This document shows, piece by piece, positions 11,137 through 21,639 of a stretch of DNA of 64,000 nt. Positions within the stretch are counted from its first letter, which is position 1; every line of letters starts with the position of its first letter. The notes below the pieces were generated by a model. The model worked only from the letters and a program-made list of their open reading frames with translations. It made no database searches and was not told where the DNA came from. Origin of the DNA: Steinernema hermaphroditum. Its lineage: Eukaryota > Nematoda > Chromadorea > Rhabditida > Steinernematidae. The stretch covers positions 13,144,001 to 13,208,000 of the forward strand of contig CM059622.1 in the NCBI GenBank assembly GCA_030435675.1, written 5' to 3'. The position numbers were made by a program, and so were the translations under genes.

Positions 11137-12925
11137 TAAATAATGAACTTCGTCTCCATGCGTCTCCACGTGTTTCAGAATCTCCGTTTTGCGCAGATTT
11201 GTGACTTTCTTCTTGCCTTTGCCTTCATCCTTATGCTTGAAGCATCGGTCTGGGACAAATGATAATTCCTTAGTATTCGACTTCTTGCACGTTCCCTTGC
11301 CGATGTAGACGATGCTGGCGACAAAGTCATCGAACTGAGTCTCCATCGGGTTTCTTTGCAAGTGCGCACTGTCCAGCAGAAGATAAACATAGCTCCGTCG
11401 TTTGGTCTTGCTGTCCTGTAGGGAAGGATGGTTCGGCTCAAATTTCGTCCTTAGTTCACGCAGAAACCTTCCCATTAACTGTGCTAGGCGCTTGACATCG
11501 GCTTCAGATAGCTGTTCAAGGCATAGCGGGCCGACTTCTTTGTATAGCTCCTTAGCCAGTGCGGTATTCGGCGTAAAGATGTTCCCCGCTTTTGTTGCCT
11601 AGAATGATAGGGTTGTAATAAATGCTTACTGATCAACGAACATACGAAGAAGCGATCATGAAATTCATGATAATGACGTAAACGAGTCATTAAAGGAGAG
11701 CTCTTGTCAATGTGTTTCTTACAATTAAAACAGATTTGTTCGGACTGACTGCTCTGAAAATTGAATGATCCATCAAAAAAGTCATTAGCTATTGAACTTA
11801 CACGGTACTTGACCTGTTTTAGGGTAGCTGTACTGAATTTAACGTGCTTTTCTTTTGACCTGTCCAAGTAAACGACCTTGTTCATTGTCCGAGTTGCGTC
11901 CAGTTCGGATTGCTTGAATGGTTTCAGGAACCACAAGACTTTGTTACGGAAGTTGGCCTCGTCGAACTTGTGCTCAACTCCACACTGACCAGTCCATGTT
12001 GGGGCATTCAAGAAGACTTCCGCATAGCGCATGATATACAGGCTTGATTGCTCATTTGAAGGAGCATTTACGGCCTTTAACTCGAAGACCTTCAGTTTCT
12101 GATTGGTTACAATATCAAAGATAAGCGATATTTTGGCGGTGTCGACAGGCACAGTCGCCTAAACAAAGTAAGATCAAAATCTTAGGCCTTCCACCACTAA
12201 ACCTTCCACCACCACACCCAAAAACACTTACATTGCTCTCCATGGGGTCCAGTATGTGTATTTTTTGGAGAAGAGAATTGCAGATCAGCAGAATCCATCT
12301 GTTATCAAACTGTATTGGGAACAGTAGCCAATTCATCTCTGGTCCTGGAGCGACTAGGTAATTTCTGACGAGACCTTCAACCATGGAATTTCTCTGGGAG
12401 ATCGTATTCGGCCAGTCAGTCCATAGACTAGGGTGTAGAACGCCGGCGAGGCCGCCTCCGAACCGTTGGGCATTTCCTTCCATACACTGAAAATGACCAC
12501 TAAGGTGATTGACTGGAAGCAGGGCATTACCTTTAGCAGTGTCCACATAAAAGTTGACTGCATTGTCAGGTTGCTCATGTCATCAGACTTTAGCTGATAC
12601 AGCTTGTAATCATTGGGACTCACATCTGCATCGTTCGCCAATTTGAGAACAGCCTTGTGGTAGTCTTTGTTCCGTGTTTGGAGATAAGGAGCGTCGACGC
12701 AATCCTGACAACGATCACTACGATTCAAGTCTGCTCGTTCACGCGAACGAGGGTTGAAGCAGCTGATGATGCCTTGGATCCAAAAGCGCTTCTTGGTCTT
12801 CGGCACTTGAGCGTCCTTCTAGAATAGTATGAAGTTGCAGAAAAGTCACCACTGGTTACCTCGTTTATTCCGTTTAGCTTTATGAGCTTCATCTTGCTGT
12901 AGTGTCCGGCAACGAGAGTAAAGGT
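11119..12925 (-). CDS. C48-like (degenerate) / zinc-like / GIY-YIG fusion protein, copy 3
   Basis: Exons at 12925-12860, 12818-12531, 12486-12232, 12158-11802, 11753-11646 and 11598-11119 join in one phase (about 500 residues; a possible first ATG lies in the first exon listed). The third and fourth exons resemble the Ulp1/C48 protease fold: NWLLFPIQFDNRWILLICN, then IHILDPM, then SNEQSSLYIMRYAEVFL. Where the family has His-Trp and Asp-Cys-Gly, this protein has Arg-Trp and Ser-Ser-Leu, so the catalytic His and Cys appear lost. Next comes a CFNCKKH...RHYHEFHD segment able to bind zinc, then a GIY-YIG core (SYVYLLLDS, IVYIGKGT, DRCFKHK). The nuclease ends early because a repeat truncates it. 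The GIY-YIG call is fairly firm. The C48 resemblance is by motif only. The gene may be decaying or expressed with a changed role. Confidence 0.55.
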
Positions 12926-13559
12926 CTGAAATGAACTTCTAAGTAAACACGCACAAATGAAATTTTATAAATGGAGTAAATTACCAATGGACGTACTTGA
13001 CTAGGCTTTCTTTAGGGAGATGGCGAGGGAGATGGCAGTGTGCTTCCGTTTAAATCCCTCCCAGCGATCGGTCCGATCGTCCGAAGACTTTGATGAGGAA
13101 GAAGAGTCGCCGTTCCCGACGCGCCGAGGCGAAACCATGGCCTACTTCTTCTGCCAGGGTCTCATCCGGCTGCTTCACAAAGCCCATGAAGGTCGCCGGG
13201 TCGCCTCCAGAAGGTCGCCTCCAGAGGGCCGAAGTCATCGAACGGTTCATCGGCGACCATGTCCAGTACCAGCTTATGGACTTTGTGGGAGGAGTTCAGC
13301 AGGAAGCCATGGACATCTTGTACTTAATGTAATATTTATTGTATTCATCTATTGAACTATGTATGTGCTATAAAAATGCCATATAACATCGTGGGGAGAT
13401 GGTCGTTGAAAATGTTCCGTCCCCTTACGTGGCAAAATGGGACAGGAAGGGAGATACCACTTTGGCCATGGTGCAAGTAGATAACATTCTTCAATTTTGA
13501 GTTTGGAAGCATGGAAATATAACATAAAGACTGCTCTATCGATTGACAGTTCAAACGCT

Positions 13560-15938
13560 CGGTATGTGTAGTAAGAATTTCCCGAATTTCAGAACGAAGG
13601 ACTTCTTCTCTTCCGCTGCAAAAAGAATGGGACAGCTGTACTTTTGCACATCACATTCGCTGAAGGACTTGCGGAATTTGTGTAAGAGTTTCTCATTTAC
13701 TCTATTAGATACCCCATGGTCAATTTTTAACCGTAGATCTAGTTCTCAAATCAAAAATTTGATTCACATGAACACCACAGATTATAGAACCGAAGCCTTT
13801 GTTTTTCCTCAGAAATTAACAAGACTACGTCTAACTTACCTTTGCAAATCGAACACTCTTCGTTCACGTGTTACTTGTAGGTCAAATGGTGTTGAACACA
13901 ACGCCATATATATATACCATGGCACGCTAGATTGGTGCGACGTTCCAAGTAATGACAGTGTCAACCCTTCGCACAAATCTCGACCTCCAACCAGTGATCC
14001 TAACGAGTCCAAAACGACTCCGGACTCGTTGTTCCGGACTCGTTTTCCGGACTCGGACTCGGACTCGTTTTGATCTGGACTCGTTTTGCGGACTCGGACT
14101 CGTTTTGATCCGGACTCGTTTTTCGGACTCGGACTCGTTTTGATCTGGACTCGTTTTCCGGACTCGGACTCGGACTCGCGAGGCCAAAACGAGTCCCAAC
14201 GCGCTTCTCCTCGGTTTGAAGAGTCGGCAACGGCATGATTTTCCGTGTTCTTCCACCCGTTTTCGGCAAGTTTTTCCGTTTTAATTTCATTTTTCTCCCT
14301 TGGATATTAAGGGTCAACCTTTTTGAATCAACTGCGAGGACTCTTCGTGATTTTGTAATGAGTTTAGCACGCTTTGAGAAATTACTGAATATCTTTATCG
14401 TCCTTACGAAGTTGAATTTCAGAACGAAGAGGGATGACGATGAGATCCGCGGTGAAGAACCAGATTCTACCTCGTCGGCTGGATCGCAGTGCACGTCAAG
14501 CATTGACCCAGTGGAAGGTGGGACGGGCGCTCCCTCAACACCCGTTGGAGTCGAGAAGCGGAAGTGTCGAAGAACGGAGTCCCTCTGGCGCTTCTTTGCT
14601 GTAGATGGAAAGGATGCGAAGTGCACGTGAGTTTGTGGTTGTAGAGCGACTATAACCTCAACTGTATAGGACTTGCAAAGCTATTTTGAAAGGACAAGTT
14701 ACGAACTCCATGCGAAAGCACCTCGGGACTCGTTTTTCGGACTCGGACTCGTTTTGATCCGAACTCGTTTTCCGGACTCGGACTCGGACTCGTTTTGATT
14801 TCGGACTCGTTTAGGATCACTGCCTCCAACCACTGATGCCGAAAGACGTCAACCTCAAGCGTATGTGACCAGACATGATCAGGAACAAGAAGGGAAAGCT
14901 GGAAAGCGATCTTTACGGTAAATTCACTTTCTTCGGAGAACACTTACAAATCTGTATTTAGATCAAATTCTACACTACTTACACAACGGAAACCAAGAGA
15001 CGTTCTTCCTGGCGCACTCATGGACGAGCTCACCAGCAACCACAAGACAGCCGACGTTTTGTATTCCAGAGCAAGGCTGTGTGTTGCTGGTCTTTCAACA
15101 CAATTTGGGTGGCTACGACGTGAAGAGCGACCGAAACACCGATCACGGAAAATTCGCTGTTCAGGTCCCCATTGTGAACTATGACGCCAGCAACGAAGAT
15201 CCGCAAACTGCTGCCACCGAAAACAACGAAGATAACGAAAAAGAGGAAAAGGAGCCCGTCGTCTACATGTCCGGTAGCAACAACATTGTAAGTGGAAGTT
15301 AACTTTACACCAATAACTGGTGTCTTACGTGGAGCTAGAACTCCGTACTTGGAATGGTCGCAATTCTGTTAGTTTTACTTGTTTTCCATGCGATTTGAGC
15401 TCGATTGTTGTCAGAAAACTTTGTTGGCTTTGGCCAAACCAAAAACTTAGCTATTCAGTTTCATCACTTTTAGAATCTGGATTTAAAAGTCAACAAAAAG
15501 CAAAGAAGTTCATTTTACACACTTAACATCATACTTAACTACATTTGAAGGTTTCCGTACAACAAAAGATTTCCATAACGACTTTTTTAGGACAAGCAAG
15601 CCATGAGAGGTTGGCTATCAACGGGACTGGCGGACAAAGGGTTAAATGAAATTTTCCGCTGCTCCATGTTCTATGTGGATTTCCATAGCAATGCCCATTT
15701 GATTGGCCAAATTAAGGAATACTTCAGCGAAAAGCATATCGGCATCTTTAACTCGATCTGTGCCGGATGTCCACCAACATCACCCTGCTTGCAGTCTTTT
15801 GGACGGCCCGGATATACGATCGAGAAGATGATCGAGGATACGGAAAGAATTCGCTATGGTTATTACAGCCCTATTAAGAAGAGCAAACATTATCCACCTG
15901 GTGTGTCGATGTCGGCGTCTGCCAGTGCGGAAGCGTAG
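13560..15938 (+). pseudogene. DNase II family nuclease, disrupted paralogue 2
   Basis: Exons at about 13560-13681, 13881-13991 continued at 14831-14917, 14962-15287 and 15591-15938 align one-to-one with the minus-strand paralogue. Landmarks are MGQLYFCTSHS, HGTLDWCDVPS, ILHYLHNGNQETFFLAHSW, NTDHGKFAVQVP (second HxK) and CAGCPPTSPC near the end. The exon with the first HxK motif is absent upstream. Within the middle exon there is a two-base excess in a TATATATATA run, a deletion of about 45 bases, and a transposon insertion. The two last exons are intact and still close to the paralogue, so loss of function looks fairly recent, or the 3' exons are used elsewhere. Confidence 0.75.
13992..14822 (+). 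mobile_element. Non-autonomous hAT element with BED-finger fragment
   Basis: The 831-bp insertion starts CAGTGATCCTAA and ends TTAGGATCACTG, with terminal inverted repeats. It is flanked by a perfect 8-bp direct repeat CCTCCAAC (13984-13991 and 14823-14830). CAGTG ends and 8-bp duplications are hallmarks of hAT elements. Both subterminal zones are packed with GGACTCGTTTT-type repeats in opposite orientation. Inside, a frame at 14403-14720 contains FFAVDGKDAKC, then an intron-like gap, then TCKAILKG and MRKHL, which fits a BED zinc finger. No DDE transposase is present, so movement would need a helper. It sits in a coding exon of the DNase II pseudogene. Confidence 0.9.
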
Positions 15939-16044
15939 GATTACTTTCCGTTTCACTCGTTGTATGTATTTTGTTTTTTTTTTGTTTATTTATAAATGGC
16001 ATAATGCCTTCTTTTGACAATTTTTGCATATATACGCCATACAG

Positions 16045-17075
16045 TGGCGAGCATAGAAATAGCCGCACCCCCCACATAAAGTTTCAACTGCCGATTTACC
16101 CTAAATTTTCAAATATAGGTTCTAAACCAAGGGTACTGCCAGATGTAGAATTTATCATCCAGTAAGGTGGTGTTGTTTATTTTCCGTCCAGGACCCAGTG
16201 CGCCGCCAGGAAATGTAATACATTCGGCCGACTCAGATTTGGCGCGGTCACAGAAATAGCCGCACTCGGAGTTCCACTACTTTCTACGTGTTTTTTGGCG
16301 AGTTTTTTGCGTTCTGTTGTTTCTTTCGTTATCCTACGTTACTTCCGCTGTCATTCTGACACTTAATTCATCTAGAGCATAGAAAGAGGTTAACATGTCA
16401 CACCCCAAAAGAGTCCCCATGCCGATATCCTGAAGAACGACGATAATTTCCGGGGAATAATCGCCGAGAAACTGAGAATCTCGGAATGGGTTGTGCGAAA
16501 CACTGTGAAGTCGTTGTACAACCACGGGGAAAACCTAGGAAATGCCGTAGGGAAGCGCAAGTCACGAAAAAGGGCCATCTATTTCGATAGGAAGATCGTC
16601 CGGATCTCGAAGGCAGACCGAAAAAAGTCGCTTTTTCTGCTGAGGTATCCAATTGCGATCGGGTTTTTTGGGATGTGCGTGAGCGCGCAGGCTGTTCTAC
16701 AACATTTAAATGAAATAGAAGTGACGGGATGCGTTGCTATCAAAAAACCATACGTATCCAGAACAAATCGACAAGCCCACATGGCCTTTACCAAGCAGCA
16801 CATCGACCAATGACCCGCAGGCAAGGCCAAATCACTGTTTTGACGGTCGAATTCAATTTCCGCCGTCTAGTGTGGGTCGTAATAACGTACATCCGACGGT
16901 TCCTAGGAGATGAATTCGATCCATAACATACGAAGGCCACAATCAAGCATGCTAGTGCTTCTATAAGATTGGGAGTTGGCATCCGGTGGTCCGGGATCCA
17001 TCCGGTTTTTCACATCGAAGGCGTTCTTGATGGTGAGAAGTTCGTGGATGACGTGGAAAGCGTATTTTAACCACG
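16045..17075 (+). mobile_element. Degenerate Tc1/mariner element with transposase remains
   Basis: After a TA at 16043 comes CAGTGGCGAGCATAGAAATA, a Tc1-like terminus, and AGAAATAGCCGCAC recurs at about 16251. Coding remains follow: a helix-turn-helix part (GIIAEKLRISEWVVRNTVKS), then KKPYVSRTNR and a further core piece near 16980-17070 (IHPVFHIEGVLDGEKFVDD). Several stops and shifts separate these pieces, so it is dead. Confidence 0.7.
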
Positions 17076-17079
17076 CACA

Positions 17080-17370
17080 TCCCAAAAAACCCGACCGAAA
17101 TTGGAAATTGGAATACTTCAGCAGAAAAACGACTTTTTTCGGTCTGCTTTCGAGATCCGGACGATCTTCCTATCGAAACAAATGGCCCTTTTTCGTGCCT
17201 TGCGCTTCCCTACGGCATTTCCCAGGTTTTCCCCGTGGTTGTACAACGACTTCACAGTGTTTCGCACAACCCATTCCGAGATTCTCAGTTTCTCGGCGAT
17301 TATTCCCCGGAAATTATCCTTATTCTTCAGGATATCGTCATAGGTACTCTTTTTGGGGCGTGGTATGTTA
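17080..17370 (-). mobile_element. Inverted partial copy of the same Tc1/mariner transposase
   Basis: This segment is the reverse complement of about 16395-16680 with few changes, again encoding the helix-turn-helix part. The two copies face each other, giving a long imperfect palindrome with a spacer of about 400 bp. Confidence 0.75.
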
Positions 17371-17509
17371 ACTTCTTCCTATGCTCTAGATGAATTAAGT
17401 GCCTGAATGACAGCATGAGTAACGTGATATCCCCTATATATAAATGGAGAACCGACGGGTCCGTTGGTCTGTGTGTGTGTGTGTTTTTCCGTGCGCACGG
17501 CGGAAACAC

Positions 17510-17605
17510 CCACACAAAATAAGGACCCCGAGGGGAACCGAACCCGACACCGCCCGCTTACAAACAGAGAACGTTCGCAATGAGCCACACAGACAGTTGA
17601 GATGG
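17510..17605 (-). other. tRNA-like / Pol III-like block
   Basis: On the minus strand TGGCTCATTGCG (A-box-like) precedes GGGTTCGGTTCCC (B-box-like) at roughly tRNA spacing, but no complete cloverleaf forms. It could be a tRNA-derived SINE head or a decayed tRNA. A (GT)n run lies alongside at about 17470. Confidence 0.3.
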
Positions 17606-17774
17606 TAGAGCTCTACTTCCACTATCTCTCTGGCGATGCTAGGCTTTGAGTTTTTTTTGCTGTTTTGAGTGATTTTTTTGCCTATTTTGTAACCAGCAGT
17701 GTTTACGGTTCGAGTTTCCTGAAACTTTACAGTTTTTTCGCCCCAACTTTTTTAGCCATTTGCATTAGCACCAA

Positions 17775-18080
17775 TCTTGCCGCCCGCAGGGCTATGGTTT
17801 CTCGCTGCCCGCAGGGCTACAGTTTTAGGCCCCAACTTCAGCTTTTTGCATGAGCGCCAATCTTGCCGCCCGCAGGGCTATGGTGTCTTGCCGCCCGCAG
17901 GGCTATGGTTTCTCGCTGCCCGCAGGGCTACAGTTTTAGGCCCCAACTTCAGCTTTTTGCATGAGCGCCAATCTTGCCGTCCGCAGGGCTATGGTTTCTT
18001 GCTGCCCGCAGGGCTACAGTTTTTGGCCCCAACTTCAGCCCTATCCATGAGCGCCAATATTGCCGCCCACAGGGCTACAG
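17775..18080 (+). repeat. Tandem repeat of GCCCGCAGGGCTA hairpins
   Basis: Eight copies of GCCCGCAGGGCTA (some with one change) occur in a higher-order pattern, with CAACTTCAGCTTTTTGCATG between sets. Each copy can form a GCCC/GGGC stem with a three-base loop. The open frame across it is repetitive and not a believable protein. Confidence 0.8.
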
Positions 18081-18131
18081 GCTAATTGGCTTTTAGTACC
18101 TGGAGGGCGCGAATTCGCGCGCAGCCGGGTT

Positions 18132-18245
18132 TATAACGAATAAAACAACAGAACGCAAAAAACTCGCCAAAAAACACGTAGAAAGTAGTGGAACTCCGGG
18201 TGCGGCTATTTCTGTGACCGCGCCAAATCTGAGTCGGCCGAATGT
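18132..18245. repeat. Inverted repeat partner of 16222-16325
   Basis: About 100 bases match 16222-16325 in reverse complement, including GGCTATTTCTGTGACCGCGC and the CTCGCCAAAAAACACGTAGA block. Together with the facing transposase halves this frames a 2.2-kb palindromic composite. Confidence 0.8.
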
Positions 18246-18690
18246 ACAGGGTGTTCCATAAGTTCTGTAATTTCGGAGATTTGAAAAGATATTGTGATGC
18301 GTTCTGCAAGATGAACAAAGGCCTTGGTGTTACCGGACTGCAGTTAGCGTCACAAATGCTCGGTATCCGAACAAAGACTCTCTCAGAATTCTACTGATTT
18401 AACAAGTCCACGAACGTAGCAGTCGAGGGTCAAGAATACAGAAGACTCCCCGGCTTTCTGAGACTTCCACCATACCATTGCACTCTTAATCCAATAGAGA
18501 TGCTGTGGGCATATTCAAAAGAGTACATTCGAAGCCAAATCACACACACGGACAAATTAGACGTAGTCGTGGCACACATTAAAGGTAGAAAGCGAGTATC
18601 TTGACCTACACAGCCCCTCGTTTGCTGGAGTGGATTCCCGTATGCTTGATTTCGACGCCAGCTACGACTCTTCAGATGAAGAGTAGTTAT
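18246..18690 (+). mobile_element. Second mariner-like element, internally deleted
   Basis: It begins TA-CAGGGTGTTCCATAAGTTC, a mariner-type terminus. At 18440-18600 the frame gives LPPYHCTLNPIEMLWAYSKE, the C-terminal end of a DDE transposase, and it ends with an acidic SYDSSDEE. The DNA-binding part and most of the core are missing. Confidence 0.7.
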
Positions 18691-18699
18691 ATTCACTGT

Positions 18700-19566
18700 C
18701 TGTTAACTTGTTATGCTGTTATTTTTTGCTGTTGATCTTGTTATAATGAAAGTCATTGGCGTAAATACAACACACGAGACGAGTAGGACGCGAACAGGAT
18801 AGGATAGGACGCGTTTACAACGTGAAAATCCACAAAAATAGGCCAAAAAGATGGAAATTCTTGGTAGGCGTTGCGAAAAAATGCTACTCCTCCGTGAGGA
18901 AAGCTCCATTCGCTGCGAGTCGGCGCTCATTCGACGCGCAATTGACTAAGGAAGAGGACTACGCTTGCGCTTTTCCAAAAAACGCACGAAACCTTGGAGT
19001 AAAACGGCGAAGACTACAGACAGTTCACCAAATTCACGATTTCGCCTTATGAACGACGCGACCACACGCCGCGAACGTGCAAAAATGGCGTGTCAGGACC
19101 ACGCGACGAAAAGGGTACAAGTTTTTTGAATTCGACTATAAAGAAGTATAGAAGGGAAAAATGGAAGAGTCTGATAGCCGTGGCCACGAGCAAAGAAATT
19201 CGTTGACTCGTTCACTGATCAATTAATGTTTTCGATTAAATTATTCCCAAATCAGCATAACGAGTGAGTTTTCCATGAAGCAGGTTATTCTCGATCTGTT
19301 GAGTTCAAAAGGAACCATTTCCCATCGAAGCCCGTCATGGTATGCGCTAAAATATGCGCGATGGGCCAAACGAAACCTGGTTGGCAAATTGGAAAAGAAA
19401 GGAAGCGCGTCACGTGCGCACGCAGAGGCGTTCCCCACGTCAAAGCTGTCAAACGACTCAAAGCTAATTTGGTGAATACGAAGGCGTATTGTGTTGCATA
19501 AGGGCTGATTGCATGCTGATTCTTTACTTATCGACTGAATTCGATTGGGAGAGAACTCAATAGGAC
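18700..19566. other. Gene-free stretch 3' of the collagen gene
   Basis: No family is recognisable. Short frames on both strands lack splice or start support. Confidence 0.4.
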
Positions 19567-20568
19567 TTAATATCCAGGAGCAAGACGAGCGGGAGGGCAG
19601 TGATCGCAAGCGCCAGGAGCACCATTCTCTCCGGCGTTTCCAGGAGCTCCGACGTGTCCGGGCTCTCCGGGAGCTCCTCGGGGTCCTTGTTCTCCGGGGT
19701 TTCCGTCGTGACCGGCCTGTCCGTCCTTGCCAGGAAGTCCAAACTTTCCGGGAAGACCGGGTTGTCCAGGAGGTCCGGGAAGACCGGGAGGTCCAGCTGG
19801 GGGTCGGTCTCCGGGGATGAGCTTTCCAGGCTCTCCGCTGGGTCCCTTGGGTCCGGGGTTTCCAGGCTGGCCGGGGGCTCCTTGGGATCCAGGGGGTCCA
19901 TTGGGTCCGGGTGAACCGTCGTTTCCGCCTAAAATTTTTGGGTAAATAAGGATGTCAGGATGGAACCGATAAGGGCTGATAAAGTCAACTGGCTACTAGG
20001 GGCATTTGATTTGTCTATCCAACGAGAAGAACTCACTCTGTCCGGGGTTTCCGGGCTGTCCCTCGGATCCAGAGGGGCCAGGAGGTCCAGCGGGTCCAGG
20101 GGCGGCCTGGCAGGGGCACTGCGGCGGCACAGGGAGCATCTTGTCGTGGATGTCGGCGTCGGGTCCGGGAGGTCCAGGCTCTCCGGGTCCGTTTCCAGGA
20201 GCTCCGTCCTTTCCGGCCTTGCCGGGGGCTCCATCGGGACCGGGCGGGCCCTGCTGGCAAGTGCAGCACTGAGCCTCGACCTGACGAGTGGCACGGAGGA
20301 AGATGTGGCGCGCGTCCTCGACGTCTTCTTGGTCGGCATCAACGAGGTTGTGCCACATGTGGCGAGTGCGGGTCTTGCAGTAGTCGACCTCACCCTGAAA
20401 GGGCGTTTAGCCAAAGAAGACCAGGGGCTACGATACCTGAACGGTGGCCTGGAGGGTCTGCACGTAGTGGAAGACCATGGGGAAGGTGACAAGGCATGCC
20501 GTGACGGCGACGGTGGAGAAGACGACGGCCGCGAAGGCGACGGCGCGGAAGGAAGACTTTTGCTCCAT
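19567..20568 (-). CDS. Cuticle collagen
   Basis: Exons 20568-20437, 20394-20037 and 19928-19567 give 283 residues. The start at 20568 opens [12 protein letters not shown] followed by a hydrophobic signal-anchor (about residues 8-35), as in nematode cuticle collagens; an in-frame Met 26 codons upstream is possible but less typical. A non-collagenous part with CCTCQQ precedes Gly-X-Y blocks, an interruption with CPCQ, a long Gly-X-Y block, and the end [14 protein letters not shown]. Such proteins trimerise, are cross-linked through the Cys clusters and build the cuticle. All three exons stay open and in phase. A fragment resembling the last exon lies at 22735-22835. Confidence 0.93.
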
Positions 20569-20904
20569 CGCTGGAACGGAGACGCCTTCTGGAGCGTCTC
20601 GGCGGCTTTTAGGCGCGTCGGAGGGCACAAACCGGTCGCGAGGCAAAAAGCGGCAAAGGGGAGGAAACGCCTGATGAACCTGAGAAGGTGCGCGTTTCGG
20701 TGGAACGGAGTCCGAAAAAGTGGTCGGAGGCTACCCGTCGGCTGTAAACGCGAAGAATATTATTTGAAACGGGTTGTTAAACGGCGAGCTGGCTAATCGA
20801 AATCGATAGAGACGTGTTTAAGGCCGACCAAGTGATATCCATATCAGCCGGATAGAGTGATTTCCACTATTAGATAAAGGAGGGATAGCAGCAGTCATTT
20901 CTCG

Positions 20905-21380
20905 CCCAACATGAATGACTCGACCAGTTAAACGCCATTATTTATGTTCCAATATCAAGCTATTAGTTCGACCGAAATCGCAACTTCGACTCTTCGGAGA
21001 AAACACGGACTTCCTTTGAATACTCTTAGTCTTATTATTCAAAACTAAACATAGCAGTTAAGAGCGGAGAGGCCCTTTGCTAGACAGTCTAAACAGCCGT
21101 ACTTTTTCTTATCATTGTGTCATATACGTCACTGCGTGTCTAAAGGACTCCCTGTGTCAAACCAGCATCATGACAATTACGATCGATCTACAGAACAACA
21201 AAACAATGTCATGGGTAGTCTGAATCACAGGCAAGAGGATGAAACGGGATGGATTAGTGGAAGTGACGTCGTCTCTCGTCGACCATATGCATGGATAAAT
21301 CGATGTTGTTTTTTCAGGAATGGATGGTGCTTTTTTAAAATGTTCATAATTTATATTTTGCTATTTCCAGTGGTTTAGCA
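20905..21380. repeat. Duplicated block, copy 1 (pair with 22850-23320)
   Basis: GACTCGACCAGTTAAACGCC, GATCTACAGAACAACAAAAC and the block ending CTATTTCCAGTGG recur in the same order at 22850-23320. It lies upstream of the collagen gene, and the second copy lies beside a collagen fragment. It carries no conserved frame and may be a transposon or part of a segmental duplication. Confidence 0.75.
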
Positions 21381-21639
21381 GTAAACAGTCTGAAATTCGG
21401 ACTCTCTGGGCACTGTCCCCCAAGCAATTTTTATTGATTTTTTGATTGATTTTTAGCAGTGTTTGATAGAAATTCGCGAGAGACGCGAGAGAGAGGAAGA
21501 GCTAATGGGAATTCAGCTAGCAGAAATTTTATGGAGAACGTTTAGAGGAGTCATCGGAGTAGGTGAGAATCTGCCTGTCTACTACCAGTCCTAGCTGTCT
21601 GTGTCTACCAGTGTGCATACCTTTGTCTTAATGCGTCAT

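Noticed and set aside
13020..13355. Overlapping frames in GC-rich sequence between the GIY-YIG gene and the DNase II pseudogene
   Set aside because: Three frames are open at once, none shows a known domain or splice signals, and codon choice does not single one out.
19600..20796. Long plus-strand frames opposite the collagen gene
   Set aside because: They are shadows of the Gly-X-Y repeat, whose GGN/CCN codons leave the other strand open.
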